DNA of 64,000 nucleotides from Arcobacteraceae bacterium (lineage in GTDB: Bacteria; Campylobacterota; Campylobacteria; Campylobacterales; Arcobacteraceae), in NCBI GenBank assembly GCA_028375605.1, contig JAONGR010000001.1, forward strand, positions 124,001 to 188,000, read 5' to 3'. Positions 26,762 to 36,094 of this stretch are shown piece by piece. Every line of letters starts with the position of its first letter. Positions within the stretch are counted from its first letter, which is position 1. Under the pieces are notes generated by a model that saw only the letters and a list, made by a program, of their open reading frames with translations, was not told the DNA's origin and did not search any database. The position numbers and the translations under genes are program-made.

Positions 26762-28963
26762 CTATCTCTTAAGTGCAATTAATGTAGTCAAAATAGCATC
26801 TGCTGTTGTAATTGATTTTGCATTTGCTTCAAAAGCTCTTTGAAATACCATAAGATTAACTAATGATTCGCTTAAATCTGCAGTTGATAGTTCTAAAGAA
26901 CCCCCATCAATTTCTGCCATATTTACATTATCAGTATTAAAAATAGCAGTACCACTTCTAGCAGTAGCTTGTAGTAAATTATCACCGACAGCTTCTAATC
27001 CTAAGTTATCTGTAAATCTAGCAATAGCTACTTGCCCAACTGCATAATCAACACCATCTTGTTTCATAGTGATTAAACCAGTAGAATCCACAGAAAAATC
27101 TCCAAATGCACTATCTGTAATACCTAAACTATCAAGTCTTAATTGAATTTCACTTTTAGATGCAGTTTGATTGATAGATGTAGTTATTTTTAAAAATTCC
27201 GCTCCTGCTCCTTGACTACCACTATAATTTGCATCTTTTAATATTTCAGATGCTGAACTTATAATAGTATCATCATAATCATCTGAAGAAATGGTAGCGG
27301 CAGTTGGTCCTGTTGTATTTGTTGTAGAATCAACTACTACAGGACCAATATTTCCAGCACTTTCTTCATAAATAATTGTTACTACACCACCTGTAACTGT
27401 TACATCAGATACAGAACTGTAACCCTCTGCTAATATTGCACTTCTAATTGCAGCAGCTTGTGTTGTAGTATCATCGGTAGCACCAATAGCAACACTAAGA
27501 AGACTTTCTCCTTCTATTGTCACATCGATAGTACCTGCAGATGTAGTATTAGCACCATTTAATGTAATTGTTTGTTCTTCTGCTTCTATAATTGTTACAG
27601 GTCCAGTCATAGTTCCTGTAAAATCTACATCAGAATTTTCATCATTAGTTTTTACAACTAAATTACCATTAATATTAAAAGCTTCTACATATTCAGCTAA
27701 ATCAGTATTACCATTAATTGCAGTAACCAAATCATCGATACTATTAATTGTTCCTAAATCTAATGCGTTTGTTGGTACATCTATATAAGTACCAGTGCTG
27801 TCAATAATATTAATTTGATATGTATAAGTTTCACTATTATCTATGGTGATTTCATCATATACATCCATTTGTTTACCGGCAACAGCTAATTTTAAAGCAT
27901 CTTCAATACTTTTAATATGACCCGTTCCTGCACCAAGTGTTGCCGTTGATATAGGAGTTACATTACCTTTGCTTGTATTATTTGACGAGTCTGTCCATCC
28001 AAAATCAGTTATTGGGTACGATTCACCAGGAAGAAGTCCTTCTACAACTAAATATCCCATTGCAGCAGTAGTATCGTCAGTATTCAAGTCATATGGACTA
28101 ATTACATCATCTGTTAAATATGCATTAAATCCTGTAGCATTAGAGATTTCATCTGCCATATTTTTCATAGTTTTTGCTTGACTACCTGCATAAACTGTTG
28201 AATACCTAACACCATCTATATATGCATATACTTCGTCTCCCTCAGTTAAATCAGACGTTGTGTCAAAAGGAAAATTTAACAAATCTTTTTGTGTTGTTGA
28301 ATTAATAGACGTAGGTTTAGGATCTGCATCTGCATACACAGCTAATGCTGCATTATAAAGGGTAATAAGTGCTTCAACATCTGCTGTTTTAGTAGCGGCT
28401 GTTTTTTGTCCTGCACCTGTGAAAATTGTCTCATCATCTGAAGTTGCACTAGCATTGTAATCAGTCGCTTTAGATACAATTGTTTCTATAGAATCAGTAT
28501 CTCTAATAATTTTATTTCCCAAGATTTTACTATAATCACTTGTAAAAAATGAACTATTTGGATCTGTACTATCTACATAATCAGAGGTAACTGTAGATAC
28601 AGCCCATCCTTGTACTTCATTTGCACCTACATCTTGAAGTGTACCTGATTCACCCATTCTAAAGTTACCCGCTCTAGTATAATAAATATCATTTCCATCA
28701 GCCACCTGAAAAAAACCATCTCCAGAAAGTGCCAAATCATATGAGACACCTGTAACTTTTAGGTTTCCTTGAGTATATTGCTTCTCTACATCAAAAGAAG
28801 TAACCCCTTTACCAATCTTATCTTGATAAACTTGATCAGCAAAAGACACCCTTGATGCTTTATAGCCTATTGTATTAACATTTGCAATATTATTTGACTC
28901 ATTGTCTAGCCCAGTTTGCGATCCTGATAATCCAGATATCCCTGTCCAAAGTGCTCCAACCAT
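26762..28963 (-). CDS. flgE: Flagellar hook protein FlgE
   Basis: FlgE polymerises into the hook. The 733-residue protein has the rod/hook N-terminus with 'SNNIANVNTIGYKASRVSFAD', the following 'GDGFFQV' segment, and the C-terminal 'LVNLMVFQRAFEANAKSI' helix. The central ~500 residues are Thr/Ser/Asp-rich beta domains. One stretch near 495-580 ('IEGESLLSVAIGATDD' onward) resembles Ig-like repeat domains seen in surface-exposed flagellar or phage tail proteins. It is much longer than its paralogue upstream. Hook proteins in Campylobacterota are often long and variable, so this is the more likely structural hook protein. Confidence 0.88.
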   Translation of the reverse strand: MVGALWTGISGLSGSQTGLDNESNNIANVNTIGYKASRVSFADQVYQDKIGKGVTSFDVEKQYTQGNLKVTGVSYDLALSGDGFFQVADGNDIYYTRAGNFRMGESGTLQDVGANEVQGWAVSTVTSDYVDSTDPNSSFFTSDYSKILGNKIIRDTDSIETIVSKATDYNASATSDDETIFTGAGQKTAATKTADVEALITLYNAALAVYADADPKPTSINSTTQKDLLNFPFDTTSDLTEGDEVYAYIDGVRYSTVYAGSQAKTMKNMADEISNATGFNAYLTDDVISPYDLNTDDTTAAMGYLVVEGLLPGESYPITDFGWTDSSNNTSKGNVTPISTATLGAGTGHIKSIEDALKLAVAGKQMDVYDEITIDNSETYTYQINIIDSTGTYIDVPTNALDLGTINSIDDLVTAINGNTDLAEYVEAFNINGNLVVKTNDENSDVDFTGTMTGPVTIIEAEEQTITLNGANTTSAGTIDVTIEGESLLSVAIGATDDTTTQAAAIRSAILAEGYSSVSDVTVTGGVVTIIYEESAGNIGPVVVDSTTNTTGPTAATISSDDYDDTIISSASEILKDANYSGSQGAGAEFLKITTSINQTASKSEIQLRLDSLGITDSAFGDFSVDSTGLITMKQDGVDYAVGQVAIARFTDNLGLEAVGDNLLQATARSGTAIFNTDNVNMAEIDGGSLELSTADLSESLVNLMVFQRAFEANAKSITTADAILTTLIALKR

Positions 28964-29054
28964 AATGATTCCTTTAAATATAAAATACGAACATTTTAAT
29001 GCTCAAATTTAAAGATTTAGCAAAGAATTAATCTTAACTAAATACTTAAACTAA

Positions 29055-29078
29055 AGCACTTATGAATTTTTAAGTGCT
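29055..29078 (-). terminator. Hairpin at the end of the second hook-type gene
   Basis: AGCACTTA at 29055-29062 pairs with TAAGTGCT at 29071-29078 around an 8-base loop and includes the stop codon of the gene at 29060. No good U-tract follows, so this is at best an attenuator or mRNA-end stabiliser between the two hook-type genes, which are separated by a 96-base gap. Confidence 0.3.
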
Positions 29079-30490
29079 AACGCTGTTTGTAACAACTCAT
29101 CTGAAGTTGTAACTGTTTTAGAGTTTGCATCAAAAGCTTTTTGCCAAACCATTAAGTTTACTAAAGCTTCGGAAAGATCTGTTGAACTCTGTTCTAAATA
29201 ATTATTAAGTATTTCCGCTTTTTCAGCTACAAAAAGTGGCTCACCCGACTCTACAGTAGCCGAGAATAAATTATTCCCTTCTGGATTTAAGGATGAACTC
29301 TCTTGAAATAATACAGGAGCTAATTTAGCAATTAAATAAGTCGCTCCATTTTGTGTTAAATAAATATTTCCGTTATCATTCACTAAACTACCAACAAGAT
29401 TATCACTAATACCTAAAGTATCTAAATTTAATGATACTACACCTAATGTTGGAGGTGTACCAGATGGGGTTTTTACAATTTCAGTTTGAACTGTAGCAAT
29501 TTTACCACCATTAGATTCTATTAAGTTTTTCAATTCAGTATAGATAGAATCAACAAGATTTTTACCCGAACCTGATTCCGTTGATACATTAGTAATTACC
29601 ATTACATCTTCATTTAAAAATGATTTTGATGCTAAAAGGTCTTGACCAGGAATTATTGATTGAATAGTTAAAACTCCAGTAGTTGTATCAACGTGAGATA
29701 TAATCCCCGCTGTATCATTAATATTATCCGATAAATTATTTAAAGTTGTAGCTACATCTGTATCAAAATCTTCTTGATACTTTACCCCATTAATTGTAAT
29801 TTCTACTCTATATTCACCATCAGCATTAGTTATTAATGGGAAAGTAACTTCATCAATATGAAAGGAGGCTTCTTCTCCTTCTGTTATATCTTTTTCATAT
29901 GCAGATATAGCTGACTGATATGCAATCCTTAATTCTTCAATATCACTAATATTATTACTTGCCGTTTTATAATCTGTACCACTAATACCACTTGTTGTAG
30001 CAGTTTTAGTATAATCTGTTGCAAATGTATTTGAAGAAATTATAGTTGTATCATCTTCAATAATTGTTGATCCAATATTCTTACTAAAATCACTTGTTAT
30101 TTTATCTCCTGTAATTGTAGGTAGTACGCCCATTACATAATTATCACTACCATCTACCAAATTACTTGCAGCATCTGTTTGAAAGTTTCCAGCTCTTGTA
30201 TAATATGTAGATCCATCAAGAGGATCAGTTACAGTAAAAAAACCTTCACCACTTATAGCAAAATCATAATCTAATCCAGTTTCTACTAAACTCCCTTGTT
30301 CAAAATGTTTAATAGGATCATTCATACTAACACCCATACCAACTGAATCTTGATACATCATATCAGCAAATGAAACTGTATCTGATTTAAATCCAACGGT
30401 GTTAACATTTGCAACATTATTTGATTCAACATTTAAAGCACTTTGATACGATAATAATGCTGATGCACCTGTATAAATTGAACCATTCAT
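29060..30490 (-). CDS. Second FlgE-type hook protein
   Basis: The 476-residue protein is a paralogue of the gene at 26762: N-terminal 'SNNVANVNTVGFKSDTVSFAD', then 'ISGEGFFTV', and a C-terminal 'ALVNLMVWQKAFDANSKTV'. The middle region is shorter and lacks the extra beta domains of the larger protein. It stands just after flgD, the position where the true hook gene is usually found. It could be a minor hook protein, a hook-cap-interacting form or a proximal hook segment. The assignment between the two cannot be settled from sequence. Confidence 0.8.
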   Translation of the reverse strand: MNGSIYTGASALLSYQSALNVESNNVANVNTVGFKSDTVSFADMMYQDSVGMGVSMNDPIKHFEQGSLVETGLDYDFAISGEGFFTVTDPLDGSTYYTRAGNFQTDAASNLVDGSDNYVMGVLPTITGDKITSDFSKNIGSTIIEDDTTIISSNTFATDYTKTATTSGISGTDYKTASNNISDIEELRIAYQSAISAYEKDITEGEEASFHIDEVTFPLITNADGEYRVEITINGVKYQEDFDTDVATTLNNLSDNINDTAGIISHVDTTTGVLTIQSIIPGQDLLASKSFLNEDVMVITNVSTESGSGKNLVDSIYTELKNLIESNGGKIATVQTEIVKTPSGTPPTLGVVSLNLDTLGISDNLVGSLVNDNGNIYLTQNGATYLIAKLAPVLFQESSSLNPEGNNLFSATVESGEPLFVAEKAEILNNYLEQSSTDLSEALVNLMVWQKAFDANSKTVTTSDELLQTALALKNS

Positions 30491-30499
30491 AATAAATAC

Positions 30500-31180
30500 C
30501 TATCTTACTTCGTTAATATTACTAAATGCAATTACTGTTATCTCATCAGAATAAGAAATTGATGAACCAGCATACACATATTTATCTGTAATATCTGTAC
30601 TTGTTACGACAATATTATTATCATCTAAAATTGTTAAAGTACCATCTTCATTATATTGAAATCTTCCATCTTCATCTAGTGATACGTTATAATCTGTCAT
30701 TTCACCATCTTCATAGATATTTCCATTTGCATCATATAGAATTAATTCTTCTGTCTCTGCATTCATTAAACCATCTATAATGCCAACTAACTGTTTCGTA
30801 TTAGCAAATAATTCACCATCTATACTTTCTACCGTTTGAACGGCATATGACTTTAATAGTCCCTCTGAATCTAATGTTCCATCCTCAACAACATTACCTA
30901 TTAAATTAGAGGCTGTTGCCAAAGCAGATGATGAGTATGATGATTGAAGAGAAGTCATTGCAGCTGTCATATCTGTATTTGCTTGAATTGTAGACATTTG
31001 AAGTTGACTATCCATTAAGGCAGCACTATCTTGAGGGTCTGTGGGATCTTGCTGTTTTAACTCTTCCAACATCAACGTTAAAAAATCTTCATTTGTTAAG
31101 GTATCATTACTTACAGATGTTGTATATGCATTTCCATCAATACCTGTTGAACTACTTGTTAGCACATTATCTATAGCCAT
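30500..31180 (-). CDS. flgD: Hook assembly cap protein FlgD
   Basis: FlgD forms the cap on which hook subunits assemble. The N-terminal conserved region 'DFLTLMLEELKQQDPTDPQDSA' and 'QMSTIQANTDMTAAM' is present. The C-terminal part has the beta-sandwich expected after it, here acidic with 'ELILYDANGNIYEDGEM'. At 226 residues it is close to the family norm. It is placed between fliN and the hook-type genes. Confidence 0.9.
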   Translation of the reverse strand: MAIDNVLTSSSTGIDGNAYTTSVSNDTLTNEDFLTLMLEELKQQDPTDPQDSAALMDSQLQMSTIQANTDMTAAMTSLQSSYSSSALATASNLIGNVVEDGTLDSEGLLKSYAVQTVESIDGELFANTKQLVGIIDGLMNAETEELILYDANGNIYEDGEMTDYNVSLDEDGRFQYNEDGTLTILDDNNIVVTSTDITDKYVYAGSSISYSDEITVIAFSNINEVR

Positions 31181-31189
31181 TATTTACTC

Positions 31190-31477
31190 CTACACTGTTT
31201 TTTCATCGAAAAAGAAATTAACTACTTTTTCTGGACTCATTGAATCTTGCACACGGATAGCAAGCTTCTCATCAATTACAATAATATCACCGATTCCAAT
31301 TACTCTTTCATTCACAAAAATATCACCGCCACCACCAGCAACTTTATTTAATGCAATAATATCACCTTCAGTAAAATCTAAAAAATCTTTTACTGTTATA
31401 TCAGTATGACCAAGTATAACATCAACGACTGCTTCTGTGTCAACAAGTACATTATAATCTTGTGTTGTAATTTCCAT
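31190..31477 (-). CDS. fliN: Flagellar motor switch protein FliN
   Basis: The 95-residue protein consists of a single SpoA (FliN) domain: 'VDVILGHTDITVKDFLDF' followed by 'GDIIALNKVAGGGGDIFV' and 'VGIGDIIVIDEKLAIRV'-type strands (written VIGIGDIIVIDE in the protein). FliN forms the lower part of the C ring and binds FliH to bring the export ATPase to the gate. This gene and fliY together mean the cluster has two SpoA proteins, as in Helicobacter and Campylobacter. A TATACT element at complement 31507-31512 suggests a start of transcription here. Confidence 0.88.
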   Translation of the reverse strand: MEITTQDYNVLVDTEAVVDVILGHTDITVKDFLDFTEGDIIALNKVAGGGGDIFVNERVIGIGDIIVIDEKLAIRVQDSMSPEKVVNFFFDEKTV

Positions 31478-31506
31478 ATTAGTTCTTTGTAATCTTAATT
31501 TTTACA

Positions 31507-31512
31507 AGTATA
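31507..31512 (-). promoter_or_regulatory. Candidate -10 element upstream of fliN
   Basis: TATACT on the minus strand about 30 bases before the fliN ATG, in an 86-base gap between fliH and fliN. The -35 region is not clear. Confidence 0.3.
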
Positions 31513-31551
31513 ACATAAAAAAATACATTTTGTATAATTATTTTGTTTAAA

Positions 31552-31587
31552 TAATGCATCTAATTATAATAATGCATCTAAGGAACC
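31552..31587. repeat. Short tandem duplication spanning the fliH stop codon
   Basis: The 3' end of fliH, encoding Leu-Asp-Ala-Leu-Leu-stop, is followed immediately by a near-identical 18-base copy (the shared core ATAATGCATCTA occurs at 31551-31562 and 31569-31580). The second copy lies after the stop and is not translated with fliH. It looks like a small slippage duplication. Confidence 0.6.
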
Positions 31588-32226
31588 AAGCATTGTATCT
31601 ATTTTAGACTCAACGCTACCATCAAAATTACCTAAATCACTAGCAATTACAACACCTCCTGCTGCAACATTTGAATCCTCTTGTAAATTAATAAAACTAT
31701 CAAGTGTCAAGGTATCTTTTAGAATTACATAATCTTTTGGATTTAAATGGATTGTAACTTTAGAAGAAGTTTTAATTTTATCCATCATTCCTTTAATAGA
31801 TTCTTCAGCAATTTTAGCAGAGTTTTCGCCGATTTCTATCCCAATTATTTTCTTAGCTATAGAAAATGAAGTTTTTACTAATTTTGTTTCCATTTGAAAT
31901 GTAGCCTGCTCAAAAAATGTTGAATAATTCTTTAAATCTTTTAATGCTTCAATAAGTTGCTTATCTAAATCCCTTCCTTTAACACCATCATTTTCTATAG
32001 ACTCTACTCTTTGTCCTATTTGTACCAATGTTTTTTGTAAATTTTGTATCTCTTCTAATACAGGATCAACATTACCATTAATAGATTTATTATTTAATGT
32101 TGCAACATTTTTCATACTCTCATTTTGATTTTGATCATTTGTAATAAAAGTACCAAGTTCATAAGGAACTGTTTCATTATTTGCTTTCATTACCTTTGAA
32201 GTTGTATTTACATTATTGCCAGACAT
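31564..32226 (-). CDS. fliH: Flagellar export protein FliH
   Basis: FliH regulates the export ATPase FliI and links it to FliN. The 220-residue protein has a polar N-terminal ~70 residues, a coiled-coil centre ('EEIQNLQKTLVQIGQRVESI') and the conserved C-terminal V-type ATPase subunit E-like domain with 'LVKTSFSIAKKIIGIEIG' and 'VTIHLNPKDY'. Position after fliG in a fliF-fliG-fliH run is standard. A final acidic/Leu-rich tail is present. Confidence 0.9.
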   Translation of the reverse strand: MSGNNVNTTSKVMKANNETVPYELGTFITNDQNQNESMKNVATLNNKSINGNVDPVLEEIQNLQKTLVQIGQRVESIENDGVKGRDLDKQLIEALKDLKNYSTFFEQATFQMETKLVKTSFSIAKKIIGIEIGENSAKIAEESIKGMMDKIKTSSKVTIHLNPKDYVILKDTLTLDSFINLQEDSNVAAGGVVIASDLGNFDGSVESKIDTMLGSLDALL

Positions 32227-32228
32227 TT

Positions 32229-33239
32229 TTATTCCTCATCATCAATTCGTTCAATCTCACCACTTTCTAATAATCTCATTGCAACTTCAAGAATCTTACG
32301 TTGAGCATCTTCAATATCTTTTATTTTAGTTCTACCCAACATTTCAAATTCTTCTTGGAATCTATCACGTGCTCTTTGAGACATTGAACCAGTTATAATT
32401 GCCATATCTTCTTCAGTAGCATTTTTTAAAGCTATTGTTAAATCTTCAGTTTCAACATTTCCAATTACTTTCATAATATCATTTGGATCAAGAGCTAAAA
32501 GATCTTCAAATACAAACATGTTTTCTTTAATTTTTGCTGCAAGTACAGGATCTAAGCCATTTATATTTTCAAGTATATCTGTAGATTTAGAACCCATTTT
32601 ATTTAACATATCCGCAACTGTTTTTACTCCACCCACAGTAACAATAGAAGCCAGTAGCGATTCTAGTTTCTTCTCTAAAACTTGAGACATAGAACGAACA
32701 ATACTAGGAGATACATCTTTAATTGTTGCCATTTGCATAGATATTTTTACTTTTAATGTATCATCTAATTTAGACAGCACAGCAGAGGCATCTTCTGCAT
32801 CCATATGTGCTAATACTACTGCGATTGTTTGTGGAGATTCATCTTTAATAAAATCTGCAAGTTGTTTTGGATCTATATTTTCTAAATATGCAAATGATTG
32901 TTTTGCCTCTTGTAATCGAGCTAACTTTGCAAGCACTTTATCAGCTTCTGCTTTTCCTAGTGATTTATACAAGATATCTTTTGCATAATCAAAACCCCCA
33001 GAACTAATATATGAGCTTGATTGAATAAATAAATGAAATTCTTCCAATATTGCAAGAGAGGTATCTTTATCAATTGATCTTATTTGTGTGATTGAAATAG
33101 ATAAATCTTCAACTACTTCTTTTGGTAAACTTTGAAATATTTTAACAGTTGCTTCTTCTCCAATAAGTACACAAAAATGTGCAACTTTTTCAATCATTGG
33201 CATACCATCTATTGTATTTTTAAGAGATTCTTTAGACAT
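32229..33239 (-). CDS. fliG: Flagellar motor switch protein FliG
   Basis: FliG forms the upper C ring and generates torque with the stator. The 336-residue protein shows the N, middle and C domains: 'EKVAHFCVLIGEEATVKIFQSL' near the start, the middle-domain 'ESPQTIAVVLAHM' (EHPQ variant with Ser), and the C-terminal torque helix region 'MSQRARDRFQEEFEMLG', with the conserved Arg and Asp/Glu residues. The length is normal. It lies 1 base after fliF. Confidence 0.95.
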   Translation of the reverse strand: MSKESLKNTIDGMPMIEKVAHFCVLIGEEATVKIFQSLPKEVVEDLSISITQIRSIDKDTSLAILEEFHLFIQSSSYISSGGFDYAKDILYKSLGKAEADKVLAKLARLQEAKQSFAYLENIDPKQLADFIKDESPQTIAVVLAHMDAEDASAVLSKLDDTLKVKISMQMATIKDVSPSIVRSMSQVLEKKLESLLASIVTVGGVKTVADMLNKMGSKSTDILENINGLDPVLAAKIKENMFVFEDLLALDPNDIMKVIGNVETEDLTIALKNATEEDMAIITGSMSQRARDRFQEEFEMLGRTKIKDIEDAQRKILEVAMRLLESGEIERIDDEE

Positions 33240-33240
33240 T

Positions 33241-34926
33241 TTATTTACCTTTTAACTTCGCGTCACCTTCATTTAATAACATCAATATCATTTGTGCTAT
33301 ATCTTCGGGTTGCTCATTTACACTTTGTTCTATTTGTTCTATTAAAACTTCATATTTTGCAGATTCTTCCGCACTTAATCCATCTAAGTTACTTAATATT
33401 TGACCTTTAACTCTTGCTTTTAATTTACTTTGTTCTGTTCTTGAATCAAATTCATCAAAAATATCTTCCATTTCACTATTATTTGATCCTTCACCTGAAG
33501 CATTTCCTCCAAGTAAAGCAATCTCATTGTTTGCTATAAATTTTTTATAAAATACAAATAACAAAATCATTGCTATTAAGTACTGTATATACTCACTGTA
33601 TTCTTTTAACATCGATTCCGTTGACAATAAACCCAAACCATCATCGCTACTTGTTACTTCTATCGCTTTTTCACTACCAAATGGTTGTAAGCCAAGAAAT
33701 TTAAAAGATTTAACAGTTACATTATCTCCTCTTTTTTCTTGATACCCAATAGCTACTTGAACAATTGAATTTAAACTATTAAGAAATTCTTCTTTATTAT
33801 CAAGTTTTTCCAAAACAGCAGAGTCAAATGTAACTGCAGCTGTAATCTTTGCTATTCCAGCATATGCATTATTTTTTTGACTTATTATTTTTTTCGAAAT
33901 TTCATAGTTAGTAACATTTTTAGCTTCTTCTTTTGAAGTTTTTTTTGTTTTAAGCTGATTTTCTTGTTCTGGATCTTCAATATTACTTTCTGCTCCAGGT
34001 ACTCCACCAACATTTGGTTCTTGTGCATCTGAATTAGCAGCTACTTCACTTGTTTGTTGACTTCTAATTGTTCCTTCAGGTTCATATATCTCTTGGTTTA
34101 TAATTTGTTTAGTAAAATCTAGTTCAATTGAAACTTTTGCAACAATACGTTGATCTCCTAAAAAAGGTAATAATAAATCTTTAATTTTATTTTCATAATC
34201 ATTTTCTAATTTAATCTTATATTTTTCATGTTCTATATATTTTAAACTCTCTAAACTTTCAAGATTATTTTCTAATAATGATCCATTTTGATTTATAAGT
34301 TTTATATTTTCAATCTTTAATTTAGGAATAGAAGAAGCAATAAAATTTTTTATCCCTTCAACTTGTCTTTGAGATAATGCGGTACCTTCTCTTAAATTAA
34401 GTACTGCAGATGCAGTTGGATCTGTTTTTCTTTGTGTAAATACTGATTCTTTAGGTATCGCAATTTTTACAGATGCGGCAAGAATACCTGATATCGATTC
34501 TAAAGAACGACCAAGTTCACCTTCTAAAGCTCGTAAATATTTTACTTTATTTTCAAAATTTGTAGTTCCCAAAGAACTCTTATCAAATATTTCCCAACCC
34601 GTATGCTTACTTGTTGAAGCATCACTTGTTACTAGTTTTATTTTTGCAATATTAATATTATTTTTATTTGTTCGTAATGTTAAATTATTACCTGAACCTA
34701 AAATCGAATAAGGTATTGAAGCTGCGTCTAACTCACTACTAGCCAACATTACTTGTGCTTTTGTTAAATTTGTTGCTATGTTATAATTTAACTCTTCATC
34801 TTTAGATTTTATATTTGAATAAATTAACAATCCAATTAAAAATAAAAATAATACAGAAAATCCACCTATTATTACAGCACGTTGTGCAGAATTAAGATTA
34901 TTGATAAACTTAAAAATTTGTTCCAT
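33241..34926 (-). CDS. fliF: Flagellar MS-ring protein FliF
   Basis: FliF builds the MS ring, the base on which the motor assembles. The 561-residue protein has an N-terminal membrane helix (about 17-37), ring-building motifs with 'LRALEGELGRSLESI' and 'SVFTQRKTDPTASAVLNL', a Glu/Lys-rich central insertion, a second membrane helix near 448-465 and a cytoplasmic tail that binds FliG. All fit the family in order and length. It heads the fliF-fliG-fliH set, downstream of flgB. Confidence 0.95.
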   Translation of the reverse strand: MEQIFKFINNLNSAQRAVIIGGFSVLFLFLIGLLIYSNIKSKDEELNYNIATNLTKAQVMLASSELDAASIPYSILGSGNNLTLRTNKNNINIAKIKLVTSDASTSKHTGWEIFDKSSLGTTNFENKVKYLRALEGELGRSLESISGILAASVKIAIPKESVFTQRKTDPTASAVLNLREGTALSQRQVEGIKNFIASSIPKLKIENIKLINQNGSLLENNLESLESLKYIEHEKYKIKLENDYENKIKDLLLPFLGDQRIVAKVSIELDFTKQIINQEIYEPEGTIRSQQTSEVAANSDAQEPNVGGVPGAESNIEDPEQENQLKTKKTSKEEAKNVTNYEISKKIISQKNNAYAGIAKITAAVTFDSAVLEKLDNKEEFLNSLNSIVQVAIGYQEKRGDNVTVKSFKFLGLQPFGSEKAIEVTSSDDGLGLLSTESMLKEYSEYIQYLIAMILLFVFYKKFIANNEIALLGGNASGEGSNNSEMEDIFDEFDSRTEQSKLKARVKGQILSNLDGLSAEESAKYEVLIEQIEQSVNEQPEDIAQMILMLLNEGDAKLKGK

Positions 34927-34944
34927 ATTTATTATATCCTATGT

Positions 34945-35349
34945 TTAGTTTTTACTTGAAGAATCTATCATTGTTTTAAACCAAGTAGAATCTTTTTTAA
35001 TTGAATTTTGTATAGCACCAAACATAACTGAGTTTTTAGACATCTCACTCATTTGAGTATCTAAATTTATATTGTTCCCGTCATTTTGTTCAACAAGACC
35101 TTGGACTTCGTACATTTCAAAATTTGATTTTGAATCATCCATACTTACATTCATATGATTATTATGAGTAGTCATTAACTTTAAACTTTGTTCTTCATTT
35201 GATTTTTTTAATTGGTCAACAAATTTTAAATCTTTTGTCTTATAATCAGGTGTATCTATATTAGCTATATTCGATGAAATAGCTTTTTGTCTTTCACCTC
35301 GATAGTTTAATTGCTGAAACAAAAGTTCTGTAACACTACTTGGCTCCAT
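34945..35349 (-). CDS. flgB: Flagellar proximal rod protein FlgB
   Basis: The 134-residue protein is the proximal rod protein FlgB: 'QLNYRGERQKAISSNIANIDTPDYKTKDLKF' is the characteristic N-terminal region (shown here as family-typical rod signature), and the C-terminal helix 'NVNLDTQMSEMSKNSVMFGAI'-like segment closes the protein. It is separated from flgC and fliE by 17 kb within the cluster, an unusual split because these three are normally adjacent. Confidence 0.9.
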   Translation of the reverse strand: MEPSSVTELLFQQLNYRGERQKAISSNIANIDTPDYKTKDLKFVDQLKKSNEEQSLKLMTTHNNHMNVSMDDSKSNFEMYEVQGLVEQNDGNNINLDTQMSEMSKNSVMFGAIQNSIKKDSTWFKTMIDSSSKN

Positions 35350-35365
35350 GTTCTACTACCTTTTA

Positions 35366-36082
35366 TTATGATTTACCTATAGAATCAATTACCGTACCAT
35401 TAATTTCATCTATAGTATTTATAGCTTTTTGAGACTGTTCAAATTTTCTTTGAGCTTCAATCAATCCAACCATTGTTCTTATACTATTTACATTACTATG
35501 CTCTAAAGCACCTTGAAGAACATATTCCCCAGAATTTGCAACTAACTCTACTTGGGTGTTATCAATCACTTTATAATTATTGTTTCCTAATTTATCTACA
35601 TTAGTAAAATCAATTTTAGATACAGCAATATTTGCAGCAAAATCAGGATCATCAATTGATATTTCTTCATTATTAGAATTTAAAACAGGATAACCATTTT
35701 GATTTATTAGTGTTCCATCAATACTTTTAAAAGAACCATCTCTTGTATATTCCGTCTCACCTTGTTCATTTCTTATTTTAAAAAACATATTTTTATCTTT
35801 TAGTGCAAAATCTAAACCGTTACCTGTTTGTTTTATAGCACCAACTGATTCATTTTTAAAACTTCCATCTATTTTAGGTATAGTATCCATCATAAGACTT
35901 TCTTTTAAAATAGTTTCATCTTTAATCTCTTGCTGTTTTAAGTATCGATTAAAAGTCCCTTCTGATAAATGTTCTTCTTTAAAGCCAACCGTATTCAGAT
36001 TTGCTAAGTTATTAGATATTACATCAACTCTATTTAGTTGATTTACCATACTTGCTGTTAATTGATGTATACCTTGTGTCAT
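35366..36082 (-). CDS. flgF: Flagellar rod protein FlgF (FlgG-like)
   Basis: The 238-residue protein belongs to the rod/hook family, with 'NRVDVISNNLANLNTVGFKEE' at the N-terminus and 'MVGLIEAQRKFEQSQKAI' at the C-terminus, where FlgF/FlgG proteins have their signature helix. It is shorter than FlgG at 37434 and lacks its 'TPAG' region, so FlgF (called FlgG2 in Campylobacter) is the best call. It lies between flgB and the CheZ-like gene. Confidence 0.85.
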   Translation of the reverse strand: MTQGIHQLTASMVNQLNRVDVISNNLANLNTVGFKEEHLSEGTFNRYLKQQEIKDETILKESLMMDTIPKIDGSFKNESVGAIKQTGNGLDFALKDKNMFFKIRNEQGETEYTRDGSFKSIDGTLINQNGYPVLNSNNEEISIDDPDFAANIAVSKIDFTNVDKLGNNNYKVIDNTQVELVANSGEYVLQGALEHSNVNSIRTMVGLIEAQRKFEQSQKAINTIDEINGTVIDSIGKS

Positions 36083-36094
36083 AATATCCCTTTT

